A DNA stretch of 64,000 nt, taken from assembly GCF_002865605.1 (NCBI RefSeq), contig NZ_CP025583.1, positions 352,501-416,500 on the forward strand, given 5' to 3'. Positions 30,108-42,670 of the stretch are shown here, in pieces. Position 1 is the stretch's first letter; each line of letters opens with the position of its first letter. Position numbers and translations under genes: made by a program. The notes beneath the pieces are model-generated. The model was not told where the DNA came from. It made no database searches and saw only the letters and a list, made by a program, of their open reading frames with translations. Source of the DNA: Paracoccus jeotgali. Lineage in GTDB: Bacteria; Pseudomonadota; Alphaproteobacteria; Rhodobacterales; Rhodobacteraceae.

Positions 30108-30760
30108 CCGCGCTGCTGCTGCGCGACCTGCGGCTGGCCATCCGCGCCGGCGGCGGCTTCGGGCTGGGGCTGGCGTTTTTCCTGATCCTCTGCACGCTGG
30201 TGCCCTTTGGCGTCGGCTCGGACGGCGACATTCTGGGCCGCATCGCGCCGGGCATCCTGTGGGTGGGGGCGCTGCTGGCCTGCCTGCTGTCGCTGGACCG
30301 CATCTTTGCGCTGGATCACGAGGACGGCTCGCTGGACCTGCTGGCGACCGCCCCCATCCCGCTCGAGGGCGCGGTCGCGGCCAAGGCGGGCGCGCATTGG
30401 CTGACCACCGGTCTGCCGCTGGTCGTCGCTGCGCCGCTTTTCGGGCTGCTGCTGCATCTGCCGCTGCAGGCGGTGCCGAACCTGCTGATCTCGCTGCTGA
30501 TCGGCACGCCCGCGCTGTCGATGCTGGGTGCCTTCGGGGCCGCGATCACGGTCGGGCTGCGGCGCGGCGGGCTGCTGCTGTCGCTGCTGGTCCTGCCCTT
30601 GTATGTGCCGACGCTGATCTTCGGGGCCGAGGCCGTGCGGCGCGGCGCGGCCGGGATGGACGCCACCACGCCGCTGATCTTTCAGGCCGCGATTTCGCTG
30701 TCGACGCTGGCGCTGATCCCCTTTGCCGCCGCTGCGGCATTACGTATCAATCTGCGCTGA
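30104..30760 (+). CDS. ccmB: Heme exporter permease CcmB
   Basis: The 218-residue protein has six transmembrane helices and belongs to the CcmABCD complex. The N-terminal [20 protein letters not shown] and the loop [20 protein letters not shown] are typical of CcmB. It is coupled to ccmA by an ATGA overlap, and ccmC begins 39 nt later. Confidence 0.95.
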   Translation: MTALLLRDLRLAIRAGGGFGLGLAFFLILCTLVPFGVGSDGDILGRIAPGILWVGALLACLLSLDRIFALDHEDGSLDLLATAPIPLEGAVAAKAGAHWLTTGLPLVVAAPLFGLLLHLPLQAVPNLLISLLIGTPALSMLGAFGAAITVGLRRGGLLLSLLVLPLYVPTLIFGAEAVRRGAAGMDATTPLIFQAAISLSTLALIPFAAAAALRINLR

Positions 30761-30799
30761 CCCCTTCACCCGCCGCCCGCCAACAGCTAGGAACGCGTC

Positions 30800-31525
30800 A
30801 TGTCGATCTGGGAATATGCAAACCCCGTCAAGTTCATGCGCCTGTCGGGCGCGGTGCTGCCGTGGCTGGTCCCGCTGGCGGCGATCTGCCTGCTGGGCGG
30901 CTTGATCTGGGGCTATTCGACGCCGCCCGATTACCGGCAGGGCGCCTCGGTCAAGATCATGTTCCTGCATGTGCCGTCGGCCATGATGGCGATCAACATC
31001 TGGATCATGATGCTGGTCGCCTCGCTGATCTGGATCATCCGCCGCCACCATGTCAGCGCACTGGCCGCCAAGGCCGCGGCCCCCATCGGCGCGGTGATGA
31101 CGCTGATCGCGCTGGTGACGGGCGCGGCCTGGGGGCAGCCCACCTGGGGGACGTGGTGGGAATGGGACCCGCGTCTGACCTCGTTTCTGGTGCTGTTCCT
31201 GTTCTATCTGGGCTATATCGCGCTGTGGGAGGCGGTCGAGAACCCTGACAGCGCCGCCGATCTGACCGGGGTGCTGTGCCTTGTCGGTTCGGTCTTTGCG
31301 CTGCTGTCGCGCTATGCGGCGCATTTCTGGACGCAGGGGCTGCATCAGGGCTCGTCGCTGTCCGTCGCCCCGGGAGAGCGGATGAGCGCGGTCTATCGCT
31401 ACCCGCTTTACGTCTGCATGATCGGGTTTTTCCTGCTGTTCCTGATCCTGCTGCTGGTCCGCACCCGGACCGAGATCCGCATTCGCCGCACCGCCGCCCT
31501 GCAAGCCCGCGAGGCCCGCCCATGA
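30800..31525 (+). CDS. ccmC: Heme exporter protein CcmC
   Basis: The 241-residue, six-helix heme-handling protein loads heme onto CcmE in the periplasm. The WWD-type tryptophan motif is WGQPTWGTWWEWDPRLTSFL, with flanking conserved histidines in FLHVPSAMMAIN and AHFWTQGLHQGSSL, which act as heme ligands in this family. Its stop overlaps the ccmD start. Confidence 0.96.
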   Translation: MSIWEYANPVKFMRLSGAVLPWLVPLAAICLLGGLIWGYSTPPDYRQGASVKIMFLHVPSAMMAINIWIMMLVASLIWIIRRHHVSALAAKAAAPIGAVMTLIALVTGAAWGQPTWGTWWEWDPRLTSFLVLFLFYLGYIALWEAVENPDSAADLTGVLCLVGSVFALLSRYAAHFWTQGLHQGSSLSVAPGERMSAVYRYPLYVCMIGFFLLFLILLLVRTRTEIRIRRTAALQAREARP

Positions 31526-31686
31526 TGGAACTTGGCAAATACACGCAATCGGTGCTGACCGCTTACGGCGTGTCGGTCGTGGCCATTGTCGGGCTGATCG
31601 TGCAAAGCCTGTGGCGCAATGCCCGCGCCCGCGCGGCGCTGAACCGGCAGGAACAATCGACGAAAGGGGGTCGCGATGCGCGTTAA
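31522..31686 (+). CDS. ccmD: Heme exporter protein CcmD
   Basis: A 54-residue protein (53 if the second of two tandem ATGs is used) has one transmembrane helix beginning YTQSVLTAYGVSVVAIVGLI and a basic cytoplasmic tail with SLWRNARARAALNRQ, the standard CcmD layout. It overlaps ccmC by 4 nt and ccmG by 11 nt. In this family it helps release holo-CcmE from CcmABC. Confidence 0.9.
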   Translation: MMELGKYTQSVLTAYGVSVVAIVGLIVQSLWRNARARAALNRQEQSTKGGRDAR

Positions 31687-32215
31687 GCCGCTGATGCTGC
31701 TGCCGCCGGTGCTGTTTCTGGCGCTGGCGCTGACCTTCTGGTGGGGGATGCAGCGCGAGGACCCGAACAACCTGCCCTCGACCATGATCGGGCGCGAAGC
31801 GCCGAGCCTGCCCGAAACCGCGCTGAACGACAACGAACTGCTGACCGCCGAGATGCTGCGCCAGCCGGGCGTCAAGCTGGTCAATTTCTGGGCCAGCTGG
31901 TGCCCGCCCTGCCGGGCCGAGCATCCGACGCTGATGGCGCTGGCCCGCGACATGCCGGTCTACGGCGTCGATCTGAAGGACAATCCCGACGACGCGCAGC
32001 GCTTTCTGGACAAGGACGGCAACCCCTATGCCGCGATCGCCGCCGATCCGCGTGGTCGCGCCGCGATCGACTGGGGCGTGACCGCCCCGCCCGAGACCTT
32101 CATCATCGACGGCAAGGGCCGCATCCTGCACCGCCATGCCGGCCCGCTGATCCGCGAGGATTACACCAACCGCTTCCTGCCCGAGCTGCAAAAGGCGCTG
32201 GCCGCCGAGAAGTGA
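31676..32215 (+). CDS. ccmG: Thiol:disulfide interchange protein CcmG/DsbE
   Basis: The 179-residue membrane-anchored periplasmic thioredoxin keeps apocytochrome c cysteines reduced. An N-terminal anchor helix (about 4-24) leads to the active site NFWASWCPPCRAEHP and the cis-proline region GVTAPPETFIIDG. It overlaps ccmD and ends 6 nt before the convergent uvrD stop, with no terminator visible between them. Confidence 0.95.
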   Translation: MRVKPLMLLPPVLFLALALTFWWGMQREDPNNLPSTMIGREAPSLPETALNDNELLTAEMLRQPGVKLVNFWASWCPPCRAEHPTLMALARDMPVYGVDLKDNPDDAQRFLDKDGNPYAAIAADPRGRAAIDWGVTAPPETFIIDGKGRILHRHAGPLIREDYTNRFLPELQKALAAEK

Positions 32216-32221
32216 CGCCGC

Positions 32222-34606
32222 CTAGAACGGCACGTCATCCACGCCGCCCGCGGGCTGGACATAGCCGGCCTTGACGTTCTTGAAGCCGGCCTCGAACTGG
32301 ATCGTCAGCGTATCCTCGGCAATGCCCATGATCGTGCCATCGCCGAACTTGGCGTGGGTCACGGTGTCGCCGACGCTGAATCCCACCGCCTCGGCATCGA
32401 TGACCACGGCGGCCGGCGTCCGCGGCTTGGCCCGCTGATCCCCGCGCGAGGCCATGCGCTTCCAGCCGGGCGAGTTATAGACATCCGCCGTCGCCGCCCG
32501 GTCCTGCATCGCCGCGCCGAAATCGGCGCCGCCCATCATCGCCGCCGCCCCGAAGCCCTGCCCGTAAAGGCCGGGCGCGGTCAGCACCTCGACATGTTCC
32601 TCGGGCAGTTCATCGACGAAACGCGACGGCAGCGAGCTTTGCCACTGCCCATACATCCGCCGGTTTCCGGCAAAGCTGATCGTGGCCAGCGTCTCGGCCC
32701 GGGTCAGGCCGACATAGGCAAGGCGGCGCTCTTCCTCGAGGCCCTTCATGCCCGATTCGTCCATGCTGCGCTGGCTGGGGAACAGCCCGTCCTCCCACCC
32801 CGGCAGGAAGACGATGGGGTATTCCAGCCCCTTGGCGGCGTGCAGGGTCATGATGCTGACCGCGTCCTGCGCCTCGTCATTGTCGCGGTCCATGACCAGC
32901 GCCACATGTTCCAGAAAGCCCTGCAGATTGTCGAATTCCTCAAGCGCCTTGACCAGTTCCTTGAGGTTTTCCAGCCGGCCCGGCGCTTCGGGCGATTTGT
33001 CGTTCTGCCACATCGCGGTATAGCCGGTCTCGTCCAGAATCCGCTCGGCCAGTTCGACATGGTTGACGCGGCTGTCCAGCACATCGGCGTGGAACCGGCC
33101 CATCGCATCGACGAATTCGCGCAGCTTCGCCGCCCCCTTGCCGCCCAGCAAGGCGTTGGCGACCACCGACTGCGCGCCGATCAGCAGGGGCTGGCCCAAC
33201 TGCCGCGCCTCGGTCTGGATGGTCTGCACGGCCTTGTCGCCAAGGCCGCGCTTGGGCGTGTTGACGATGCGTTCAAAGGCCAGATCGTCGGTGGGCGAGA
33301 CGGCCAGCCGGAAATAGGCCATGGCGTCGCGGATTTCCTGCCGCTCGTAGAAGCGCGGGCCGCCGATGACGCGATAGGGCAGGCCGATGGTCAGGAAACG
33401 GTCCTCGAAGGCGCGCATCTGGTGGCTGGCGCGGACCAGGATGGCGATGTCGTTCAGCTCTCGCCGGCCGATGCTGCGGCGGGTGCCGGCGTGGAAATCC
33501 TCGATCTCTTCGCCGATCCAGCGGGCCTCGGCCTCGCTGTCCCAATGCCCGATCAGCCGCACCGGGTGCCCGGCCTCGGCCTCGGTCCACAGGGTCTTGC
33601 CCAGCCGGCCCTTGTTGGCCGCGATCAGCCCCGAGGCCGCGCCCAGGATCTGCGGGGTCGAGCGGTAGTTCTGTTCCAGCCGGATCACCTGCGCGCCCGG
33701 AAAATCGCTTTCAAAGCGCAGGATGTTGCCCACCTCGGCCCCGCGCCAGCCATAGATCGACTGGTCGTCATCGCCCACGCAGCAGATGTTGCGGTGCCCC
33801 TGCGCCAGTAGCCGCAGCCACAGATATTGGGCGACGTTGGTGTCCTGATATTCGTCGACGAGGATATAGCGGAAGCGGTCCTGCCACAGTTTCAGGATGT
33901 CGGGATGGGCCTGGAACAGCGTCACGCAATGCAGCAGCAGATCGCCGAAATCGACGGCGTTCAGCTCCAGCAGGCGGCGCTGATAGGCGCGGTACAGCGC
34001 CACCCCGCGGCTGTCGAAAGCGGCGCTGTCGGCGCGCGGCACCCGATCGGGCGTCAGCGCGCTGTTCTTCCAGCCGTCGATCAGCCCGGCAAGCTGTCGC
34101 GCGGGCCAGCGCTTTTCGTCGATATTCTCGGCCTGGATCAGCTGCCGCAGCAGGCGCAGCTGGTCATCGGTGTCGAGGATGGTGAAGCTGGGTTTCAGAT
34201 GCAGGTGATCGGCGCCGATCAGTTCGGCATGGCGGCGCAGGATCTTGACGCTGATCGAGTGGAAGGTGCCCAGCCACGGCATCCCCTCGACCGTCTCGCC
34301 CAGCAGCCGCGCGATGCGTTCGCGCATCTCGCGCGCGGCCTTGTTGGTGAAGGTGACGGCCAGGATCTGGCGCGGCGCGGCGCGGCCGGTGGCGATCAGA
34401 TGGGCGATTCGCGTGGTCAGCGCCCGCGTCTTGCCGGTCCCGGCCCCGGCCAGCATCAGCACCGGCCCGTCCAGATGTTCGACCGCCCGCCGCTGCGGCG
34501 CGTTCAGCCCGTCCATATAGGGCAGGTTCTGCATGGTCACGCCCATGGCGCGCTGCGAGAGGCTGGGCTTGCGTTCGGCCAGCTCGAAGGGATCGTCGTC
34601 ACTCAT
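32222..34606 (-). CDS. uvrD: DNA helicase II (UvrD/PcrA type)
   Basis: The 794-residue superfamily-1 helicase acts in excision and mismatch repair. Motifs appear in order: Q-motif LNAPQRRAVEH, Walker A LAGAGTGKTRALTTRIAHL, motif II LVDEYQDTN, motif III GDDDQSIYGWRGAE, motif V TLHAAKGLEYPIVFL and motif VI YVGLTRAE. A C-terminal Tudor-like segment (GDTVTHAKFGDGTIMG) is typical of PcrA/UvrD. A LexA-type box lies 42-56 nt upstream, pointing to SOS control. Confidence 0.96.
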   Translation of the reverse strand: MSDDDPFELAERKPSLSQRAMGVTMQNLPYMDGLNAPQRRAVEHLDGPVLMLAGAGTGKTRALTTRIAHLIATGRAAPRQILAVTFTNKAAREMRERIARLLGETVEGMPWLGTFHSISVKILRRHAELIGADHLHLKPSFTILDTDDQLRLLRQLIQAENIDEKRWPARQLAGLIDGWKNSALTPDRVPRADSAAFDSRGVALYRAYQRRLLELNAVDFGDLLLHCVTLFQAHPDILKLWQDRFRYILVDEYQDTNVAQYLWLRLLAQGHRNICCVGDDDQSIYGWRGAEVGNILRFESDFPGAQVIRLEQNYRSTPQILGAASGLIAANKGRLGKTLWTEAEAGHPVRLIGHWDSEAEARWIGEEIEDFHAGTRRSIGRRELNDIAILVRASHQMRAFEDRFLTIGLPYRVIGGPRFYERQEIRDAMAYFRLAVSPTDDLAFERIVNTPKRGLGDKAVQTIQTEARQLGQPLLIGAQSVVANALLGGKGAAKLREFVDAMGRFHADVLDSRVNHVELAERILDETGYTAMWQNDKSPEAPGRLENLKELVKALEEFDNLQGFLEHVALVMDRDNDEAQDAVSIMTLHAAKGLEYPIVFLPGWEDGLFPSQRSMDESGMKGLEEERRLAYVGLTRAETLATISFAGNRRMYGQWQSSLPSRFVDELPEEHVEVLTAPGLYGQGFGAAAMMGGADFGAAMQDRAATADVYNSPGWKRMASRGDQRAKPRTPAAVVIDAEAVGFSVGDTVTHAKFGDGTIMGIAEDTLTIQFEAGFKNVKAGYVQPAGGVDDVPF

Positions 34607-34647
34607 GCCGCGATCCTAGCGCCGAATTGCGGCGCGCAAAAGGGGTT

Positions 34648-34662
34648 GTTCCATGATTGTTC
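34648..34662 (-). promoter_or_regulatory. Alphaproteobacterial LexA (SOS) box upstream of uvrD
   Basis: GTTC-N7-GTTC (34648-34651 and 34659-34662, spacer CATGATT), read as GAAC-N7-GAAC on the uvrD strand, is an exact match to the direct-repeat LexA site of Rhodobacteraceae and other alphaproteobacteria. It overlaps a possible -10 TATAGA (34661-34666, minus strand), so LexA binding would block RNA polymerase. Confidence 0.8.
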
Positions 34663-34682
34663 TATAGTTGCTTAACACCCGC

Positions 34683-35648
<966 letters not shown>

Positions 35649-35755
35649 GGCATGCTCCTGTTCTGGCGGCCTGGCACCGATATAGGCGGTTCCGCCGAAA
35701 ACGAAAGGGCGAGGGGGCTTTAGCCGGCGGACAGCCGCCCGCCCGCCGCTGGCGG

Positions 35756-36931
35756 TCAGTCCAGGGCCTGCCGCAGATCCGCGATCAGGTCGTCGGGATG
35801 TTCCAGCCCGACCGACAGCCGGATCAGCCCCGGCGTGATGCCCAGCCGGGCGCGGTCTTCCTCGGACAGGCGCTGATGGGTGGTGGTCGCGGGATGGGTG
35901 ACGATGCTTTTCGCGTCGCCCAGATTGTTCGAGATCAGGATCAGCCGCAGCCGATCCAGCATCCGGAACGCGCCGTCCTGACCGCCTGCCACCTCGAGCG
36001 CCAGCATGGTGCCGCCCTCGGCCATCTGCCGGACCGCCAGATCGTGCTGAGGGTGATCGGTCAGGCCGGGATAGATCACGCGGGTCAGGCCGGGATGGGA
36101 TTGCAGCGCCGTGGCAATGGCCAGCGCGCTGCGCGACATCTCGCGCACGCGCAGGTCCAGCGTGGTCAGGCCGGTCAGCAGCAGCCAGCTGTTGAACGGG
36201 CTGATCGCCCCGCCGGAATGCTTGACGTAAGGCTCGACCGTCTCGCGGATGAACTGGCGCGTGCCGCAGATGACGCCGCCCAGACCGCGCCCGGCACCGT
36301 CCATGTGCTTGGTCGTGGAATAGATCACCACATCGGCGCCCTGCGCTGCGGCCTGCGAAAAGACCGGCGTGGCAAAGACGTTGTCCACCATCACGATGGC
36401 GTCATGGGCGTGGGCGATGCGGGCGACCGCCTGAATGTCGATGATCTCGAGCGTCGGGTTCGAGACGGATTCGAAGAACACCGCCGTCGTGCCGGGGCGG
36501 ACGGCGCGGCGCCACTGGTCCAGATCGGTGCCGTCGACCAGCGTGACCTCGACCCCGAAACGGGTCAGCAGGTCCAGCAGATACAGGTTCGACCCGAACA
36601 GCGCCCGCGCCGCGACGATGTGGCTGCCGGCGCGGCAGACCGACATCAGCGCGCCATTGACCGCCGACATGCCGGAATTGGTGGCGAAGGCGTCCTCGGT
36701 CCCTTCCAACGCCGCGATGCGGTCCTCGAACATGCGGTTGGTGGGGTTGCCATAGCGGGCATAGATGAACTCGTCCGGGCCGGATTTCTGGAAGCGGGCG
36801 GCGGCTTGCTCGGCGCTGTCATAGACAAAGCCCTGGGTCATGAACATCGCCTCGGCCATCTCGCCATACTGGCTGCGGCGGGTGCCGGCGTGGATGGCGA
36901 GGCTGCGCTTATGCAGGGGACGTTCGGTCAT
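35756..36931 (-). CDS. metZ: O-succinylhomoserine sulfhydrylase
   Basis: The 391-residue PLP enzyme of the Cys/Met-metabolism family forms homocysteine from O-succinylhomoserine and sulfide. It shows YARYGNPTNRMFEDRIAALEG, the PLP-binding SGMSAVNGALM, the substrate/cofactor aspartate in IVMVDNVFATPVFSQAA and the Schiff-base lysine in YSTTKHMDGAGRGLGG. Length fits the family. The start has an unremarkable lead, and 68 nt separate it from the upstream ispZ-like gene. Confidence 0.93.
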   Translation of the reverse strand: MTERPLHKRSLAIHAGTRRSQYGEMAEAMFMTQGFVYDSAEQAAARFQKSGPDEFIYARYGNPTNRMFEDRIAALEGTEDAFATNSGMSAVNGALMSVCRAGSHIVAARALFGSNLYLLDLLTRFGVEVTLVDGTDLDQWRRAVRPGTTAVFFESVSNPTLEIIDIQAVARIAHAHDAIVMVDNVFATPVFSQAAAQGADVVIYSTTKHMDGAGRGLGGVICGTRQFIRETVEPYVKHSGGAISPFNSWLLLTGLTTLDLRVREMSRSALAIATALQSHPGLTRVIYPGLTDHPQHDLAVRQMAEGGTMLALEVAGGQDGAFRMLDRLRLILISNNLGDAKSIVTHPATTTHQRLSEEDRARLGITPGLIRLSVGLEHPDDLIADLRQALD

Positions 36932-36963
36932 GATCGGGCCTGTCTGCTGGGGCTTTCGCGTTA

Positions 36964-36977
36964 CGCCCGGCCGGGCG
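36964..36977. other. Perfect 14-bp palindrome between the ispZ-like gene and metZ
   Basis: CGCCCGGCCGGGCG is fully self-complementary and lies in the 68-nt gap upstream of metZ. It could be a weak terminator for the ispZ-like gene or an operator. It does not match a SAM-II riboswitch core. Confidence 0.3.
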
Positions 36978-36999
36978 GAATTTCAAGCGCCCGCCGCGC

Positions 37000-37605
37000 C
37001 TAGTCCTGCCGGTCGGTGCCGTAATGCGAGAACAGCCGGGCATTGGCCATGAAGAAGACGAACATGATGATCGGCAGGCCGAAGGTCTTGAAGTTGACCC
37101 AGGCGGTGTCGGTCATCGTCCGCCACACCACCTCGTTCGCGACGGCGAGGCCCAGAAACAGCAGCGCCAGCCGCTGCGTCAGCTTCATCCAGCCCTCGTG
37201 GCGCATCGGCAGCACCTCGCCCATCACCAGTTCCAGCCAGTTGCGCCGCAGGGCGAGGCCAAGGCCAAGGATGCCGGCGAAGATCGCATAGATGAAGGTG
37301 GGCTTCATCTTGAAGAACCGCTCGTCATTCAGCCAGACGGTCAGCCCGCCGAAGGTGACCACCAGCACCAGCGTCAGCAGTTGCATCACCGACAGCTTGC
37401 CGGTCAGCCGCCACATCAGCAGGTTCGACAGCGCCAGCACCGGCACGAAGACCATCGTCGCCACGATGAAGCCGCCATATTCGCGCCCGCCCAGCGTCAC
37501 CATCCGGTCGCGCATGACCATGAAGGCCAGGAAGAACACGATCAGCGGCCCATATTCGAGCGCGATCTTCAGGCCGGGCGACAGGGGTTTGGGGGTTTGA
37601 GGCAT
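37000..37605 (-). CDS. YciB/IspZ-family inner membrane protein (septation protein A)
   Basis: The 201-residue protein has five to six hydrophobic helices. The start LKIALEYGPLIVFFLAFMV and LWLNDERFFKMKPTFIYAIF (read as TVWLNDERFFKMKPTFIYA here) match the YciB/septation protein A family, whose members have been linked to intracellular septation and envelope integrity. A longer upstream frame is low-complexity; ATG 37605 gives the conserved head. It lies 20 nt downstream of the EamA gene on the same strand, probably co-transcribed. Confidence 0.85.
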   Translation of the reverse strand: MPQTPKPLSPGLKIALEYGPLIVFFLAFMVMRDRMVTLGGREYGGFIVATMVFVPVLALSNLLMWRLTGKLSVMQLLTLVLVVTFGGLTVWLNDERFFKMKPTFIYAIFAGILGLGLALRRNWLELVMGEVLPMRHEGWMKLTQRLALLFLGLAVANEVVWRTMTDTAWVNFKTFGLPIIMFVFFMANARLFSHYGTDRQD

Positions 37606-37625
37606 CGGGTCTTTCGCTTTCTGGG

Positions 37626-38528
37626 CTAGTGGGCGCCGAATTCCATGATGACGGCCCCCGCGGCGATCAGCGCCATCAGCGCGGCACGGCGCGGCCCCAC
37701 CTTTTCGCCCAGCACGAGCCAGCCGACAAGGGCCGCGAAGACGGTCGAGGTCTCGCGCAGCACAGCGGCGCGTCCGACCTCGTCGATGCGGGTGGCGAGC
37801 ATGATCGAGCCGAAGCTGGCAAACGCCACCACCGCGCCGATGATCCCGCGCAGGGCCAGGCCGCGCCACTCCGCCATCGGCAGGGCGCGCAGGCGGTGGC
37901 GGGCCAGGATCGGCATGAACAGCCCGTCGAACAGGAAGAACCAGACGAGGAAGGTGAACGGGTCCTGCGCCTGCCGGATGCCCCAGGCGTCAAAGGTCGT
38001 ATAGCCGGCGACGAACACGCCGGTCAGCACCGCCCAGCCAAGCGCCGGCACCAGCGTCGCCCGCCCGGTTTCCAGCTTGCGATAGTTGTAGACGCCAAGC
38101 CCAAGAATGCCCGCCACTAGCGTCGCCACGCCCAGCCATTGCGTCAGGTTGTAACGCTCGCCAAAGACCACACCCGCCGCCAGCACCGTGACCAGCGGCC
38201 CGGTGCCGCGCACGACCGGATAGACCACGGTATAGGCGCCGCGCTGATAGGTCTGCGCCTGCGACCATTTATAGGCCATGTGAATCGCCATGACGCCCAG
38301 AAAGATCGGCCACAGCGCCGGTTCCGGCCAGGGCACGACGAACAGCGCCAGCGGCAAGGCCAGCACCAGCACCGAGATGTCGATCGCCGCCCGGCTGATC
38401 CAGGGATCGTGGCGGCCCTTTTGCAGCGCGCCGAAGATCGCGTGCAGCACCGCCGCCGACAGGGCCAGCATCGAGGCGATGCGCGCGCCTTCGGGGGTGC
38501 CGGCGATGCTGTTGATCCATTCGGTCAT
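37626..38528 (-). CDS. EamA/DMT-family transporter
   Basis: The 300-residue protein has ten hydrophobic helices in two repeats, the EamA (drug/metabolite transporter) layout. The repeats are marked by YTVVYPVVRGTGPLVTVLAA and GRAAVLRETSTVFAALVGWL, each ending in a helix with GE(R/K). The substrate is unknown. It precedes the ispZ-like gene and metZ on the minus strand. Confidence 0.85.
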   Translation of the reverse strand: MTEWINSIAGTPEGARIASMLALSAAVLHAIFGALQKGRHDPWISRAAIDISVLVLALPLALFVVPWPEPALWPIFLGVMAIHMAYKWSQAQTYQRGAYTVVYPVVRGTGPLVTVLAAGVVFGERYNLTQWLGVATLVAGILGLGVYNYRKLETGRATLVPALGWAVLTGVFVAGYTTFDAWGIRQAQDPFTFLVWFFLFDGLFMPILARHRLRALPMAEWRGLALRGIIGAVVAFASFGSIMLATRIDEVGRAAVLRETSTVFAALVGWLVLGEKVGPRRAALMALIAAGAVIMEFGAH

Positions 38529-38585
38529 CCGCGCTTCATAGCCCGACGGCGCGCGGGGTCCAGCCTTGAACGCGGCGCGGTCTGG

Positions 38586-39587
38586 TCAGTCGAGGATCAG
38601 CGCCGCGAAGATCTCGCCCGGATGGTTGCCATGCATCTGCTGGACCAGCAGCGCGTGGCGCGTGTCCTCGGGCAGGTCGCCGGCCGCACCCGCCCCCAGC
38701 GTCACCCGCAACCGCAGCGGCGCCTTGCCGTTCCAGCTGGCCAGCACCTCGCTGGCAGCGACGACGTTGCGCAGCTTCAGATGCCGGCCGCGATTCTCGC
38801 CCGCGGTGACCAGCACCTCGCGCCGGGGGACGAATCGGACCAGCTGCACGACCATGCCGGCGGGCAGGGGGCCGCGGGGGGTCAACTCCATCGCCAGCTG
38901 CGCGCCGTCCTGCTGGCGGGTGATGGTCAGGCGGTCGGGTTCGGCCAGATCGTGCTTGACCGCGCGCATCACCTCGGCCGGGGCCGGGCGGGCGATGGCG
39001 GTCTTCCCGCCGATGACGAATTGCGGCGTGAACAGCGACCGCGCCCCGCGCAGCAGGTTATAGCCGCGCTGCCGGGCGCTGAACTCCGGCCGGGCCAGAT
39101 CGTCCGGCCAGCCGAGGTAATCCCAGTAATCGACATGCCAGCTGAGGGCGAGGACATCGCTGCGCTGCGCTAAATCGGACAGCATGTCCTCGGCCGCGAC
39201 GCAATCGGCGCAGCCCTGCGCGGTGAACAGTTCGACCACCACGGGCGAGGGGATATGCGGCCCGGCCCGGTCGCGGCTGCGCGTGGCGCGTTCGCCGCCA
39301 GTCGTGGCGCGGGCGGGATCGGGCGCACCCTCGCTGCGGGGGGCGGGCGTGGTCTCGGCAGCCTCGGGCGGGGTCTCTGCGTGCTCGCGCAGTTCGGTCA
39401 TGCCGATGGCGTCGAGGACCGCGTTCACATCCTCCATCACCTCGCCCATATCGACCTGCGCCACGCGGTCATGGCTGTCCTCGGCCGCGACATGCGACGC
39501 ATCGCCCGCGACCGGATCGGCGTGGACGGCAGGGGCCAACAGCGAAAGGCCAAGCAGGATGAGGGCAAGATGTCTGATGTTCGGCAT
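38586..39587 (-). CDS. Secreted DUF1223 protein (thioredoxin-like)
   Basis: The 333-residue protein has a signal peptide (MPNIRHLALILLGLSLLAPA), an Ala/Glu/Pro-rich segment (about 25-105) and a DUF1223 domain (about 110-333). That domain begins VVELFTAQGCADCVAAEDML, whose CxxC suggests a thiol-redox fold, then LSWHVDYWDYLGWPDDLARP. The variable insert before the domain is longer than I expect for this family. The start at ATG 39587 lies far inside a long antisense-open frame; the signal peptide decides it. Confidence 0.85.
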   Translation of the reverse strand: MPNIRHLALILLGLSLLAPAVHADPVAGDASHVAAEDSHDRVAQVDMGEVMEDVNAVLDAIGMTELREHAETPPEAAETTPAPRSEGAPDPARATTGGERATRSRDRAGPHIPSPVVVELFTAQGCADCVAAEDMLSDLAQRSDVLALSWHVDYWDYLGWPDDLARPEFSARQRGYNLLRGARSLFTPQFVIGGKTAIARPAPAEVMRAVKHDLAEPDRLTITRQQDGAQLAMELTPRGPLPAGMVVQLVRFVPRREVLVTAGENRGRHLKLRNVVAASEVLASWNGKAPLRLRVTLGAGAAGDLPEDTRHALLVQQMHGNHPGEIFAALILD

Positions 39588-39684
39588 CCCGGAATGTCTG
39601 ACAACGGATCGGTTGATACGGGATCGGGCCGGGAAACCCAAATCAAGGCCGCGTGACGGGCCGATGCGGCAATGGGCGTTGCTC

Positions 39685-39713
39685 TTGCGCCACAAGGCCG
39701 GTTGCGGTATACG
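39685..39713 (+). promoter_or_regulatory. Putative promoter of acnA
   Basis: TTGCGC (39685-39690), a 17-nt spacer and TATACG (39708-39713) lie about 100 nt upstream of the aconitase ATG in the divergent interval. The spacing is ideal. It is a consensus-based call. Confidence 0.5.
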
Positions 39714-39815
39714 TTCGCATACAAAGCGTGGCCCTCCCCCTTGAAAGGGTGGCCCGAATGGGGCATCTGGTCCCCGACGCCCCGCCATACCCATCCAACC
39801 GACAGGGAGGCCCCT

Positions 39816-42584
<2,769 letters not shown>

Positions 42585-42605
42585 TCGCCGTCACAGCCTG
42601 AACCG

Positions 42606-42637
42606 AAAACCCCCGACCGCAAGGCCGGGGGTTTTTT
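42606..42637 (+). terminator. Intrinsic terminator after acnA (bidirectional with rlmJ)
   Basis: AAAACCCCCGACC (42606-42618) pairs with GGCCGGGGGTTTT with one A-C mismatch around the loop GCAA, followed by further T (42632-42637). On the minus strand it also ends in TTTT, so it can serve the convergent rlmJ. Confidence 0.88.
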
Positions 42638-42670
42638 CATGTCAGCGGGTTTCGGGGCGATTCTGGCCTG

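Noticed and set aside
35649..35755. Zur operator before folE2
   Set aside because: No sequence close to the AT-rich alphaproteobacterial Zur palindrome was found.
36932..36999. SAM-II riboswitch upstream of metZ
   Set aside because: SAM-II elements are common before methionine genes in alphaproteobacteria, but the 68-nt gap lacks the conserved pseudoknot core and is dominated by a CGCCCGGCCGGGCG palindrome.
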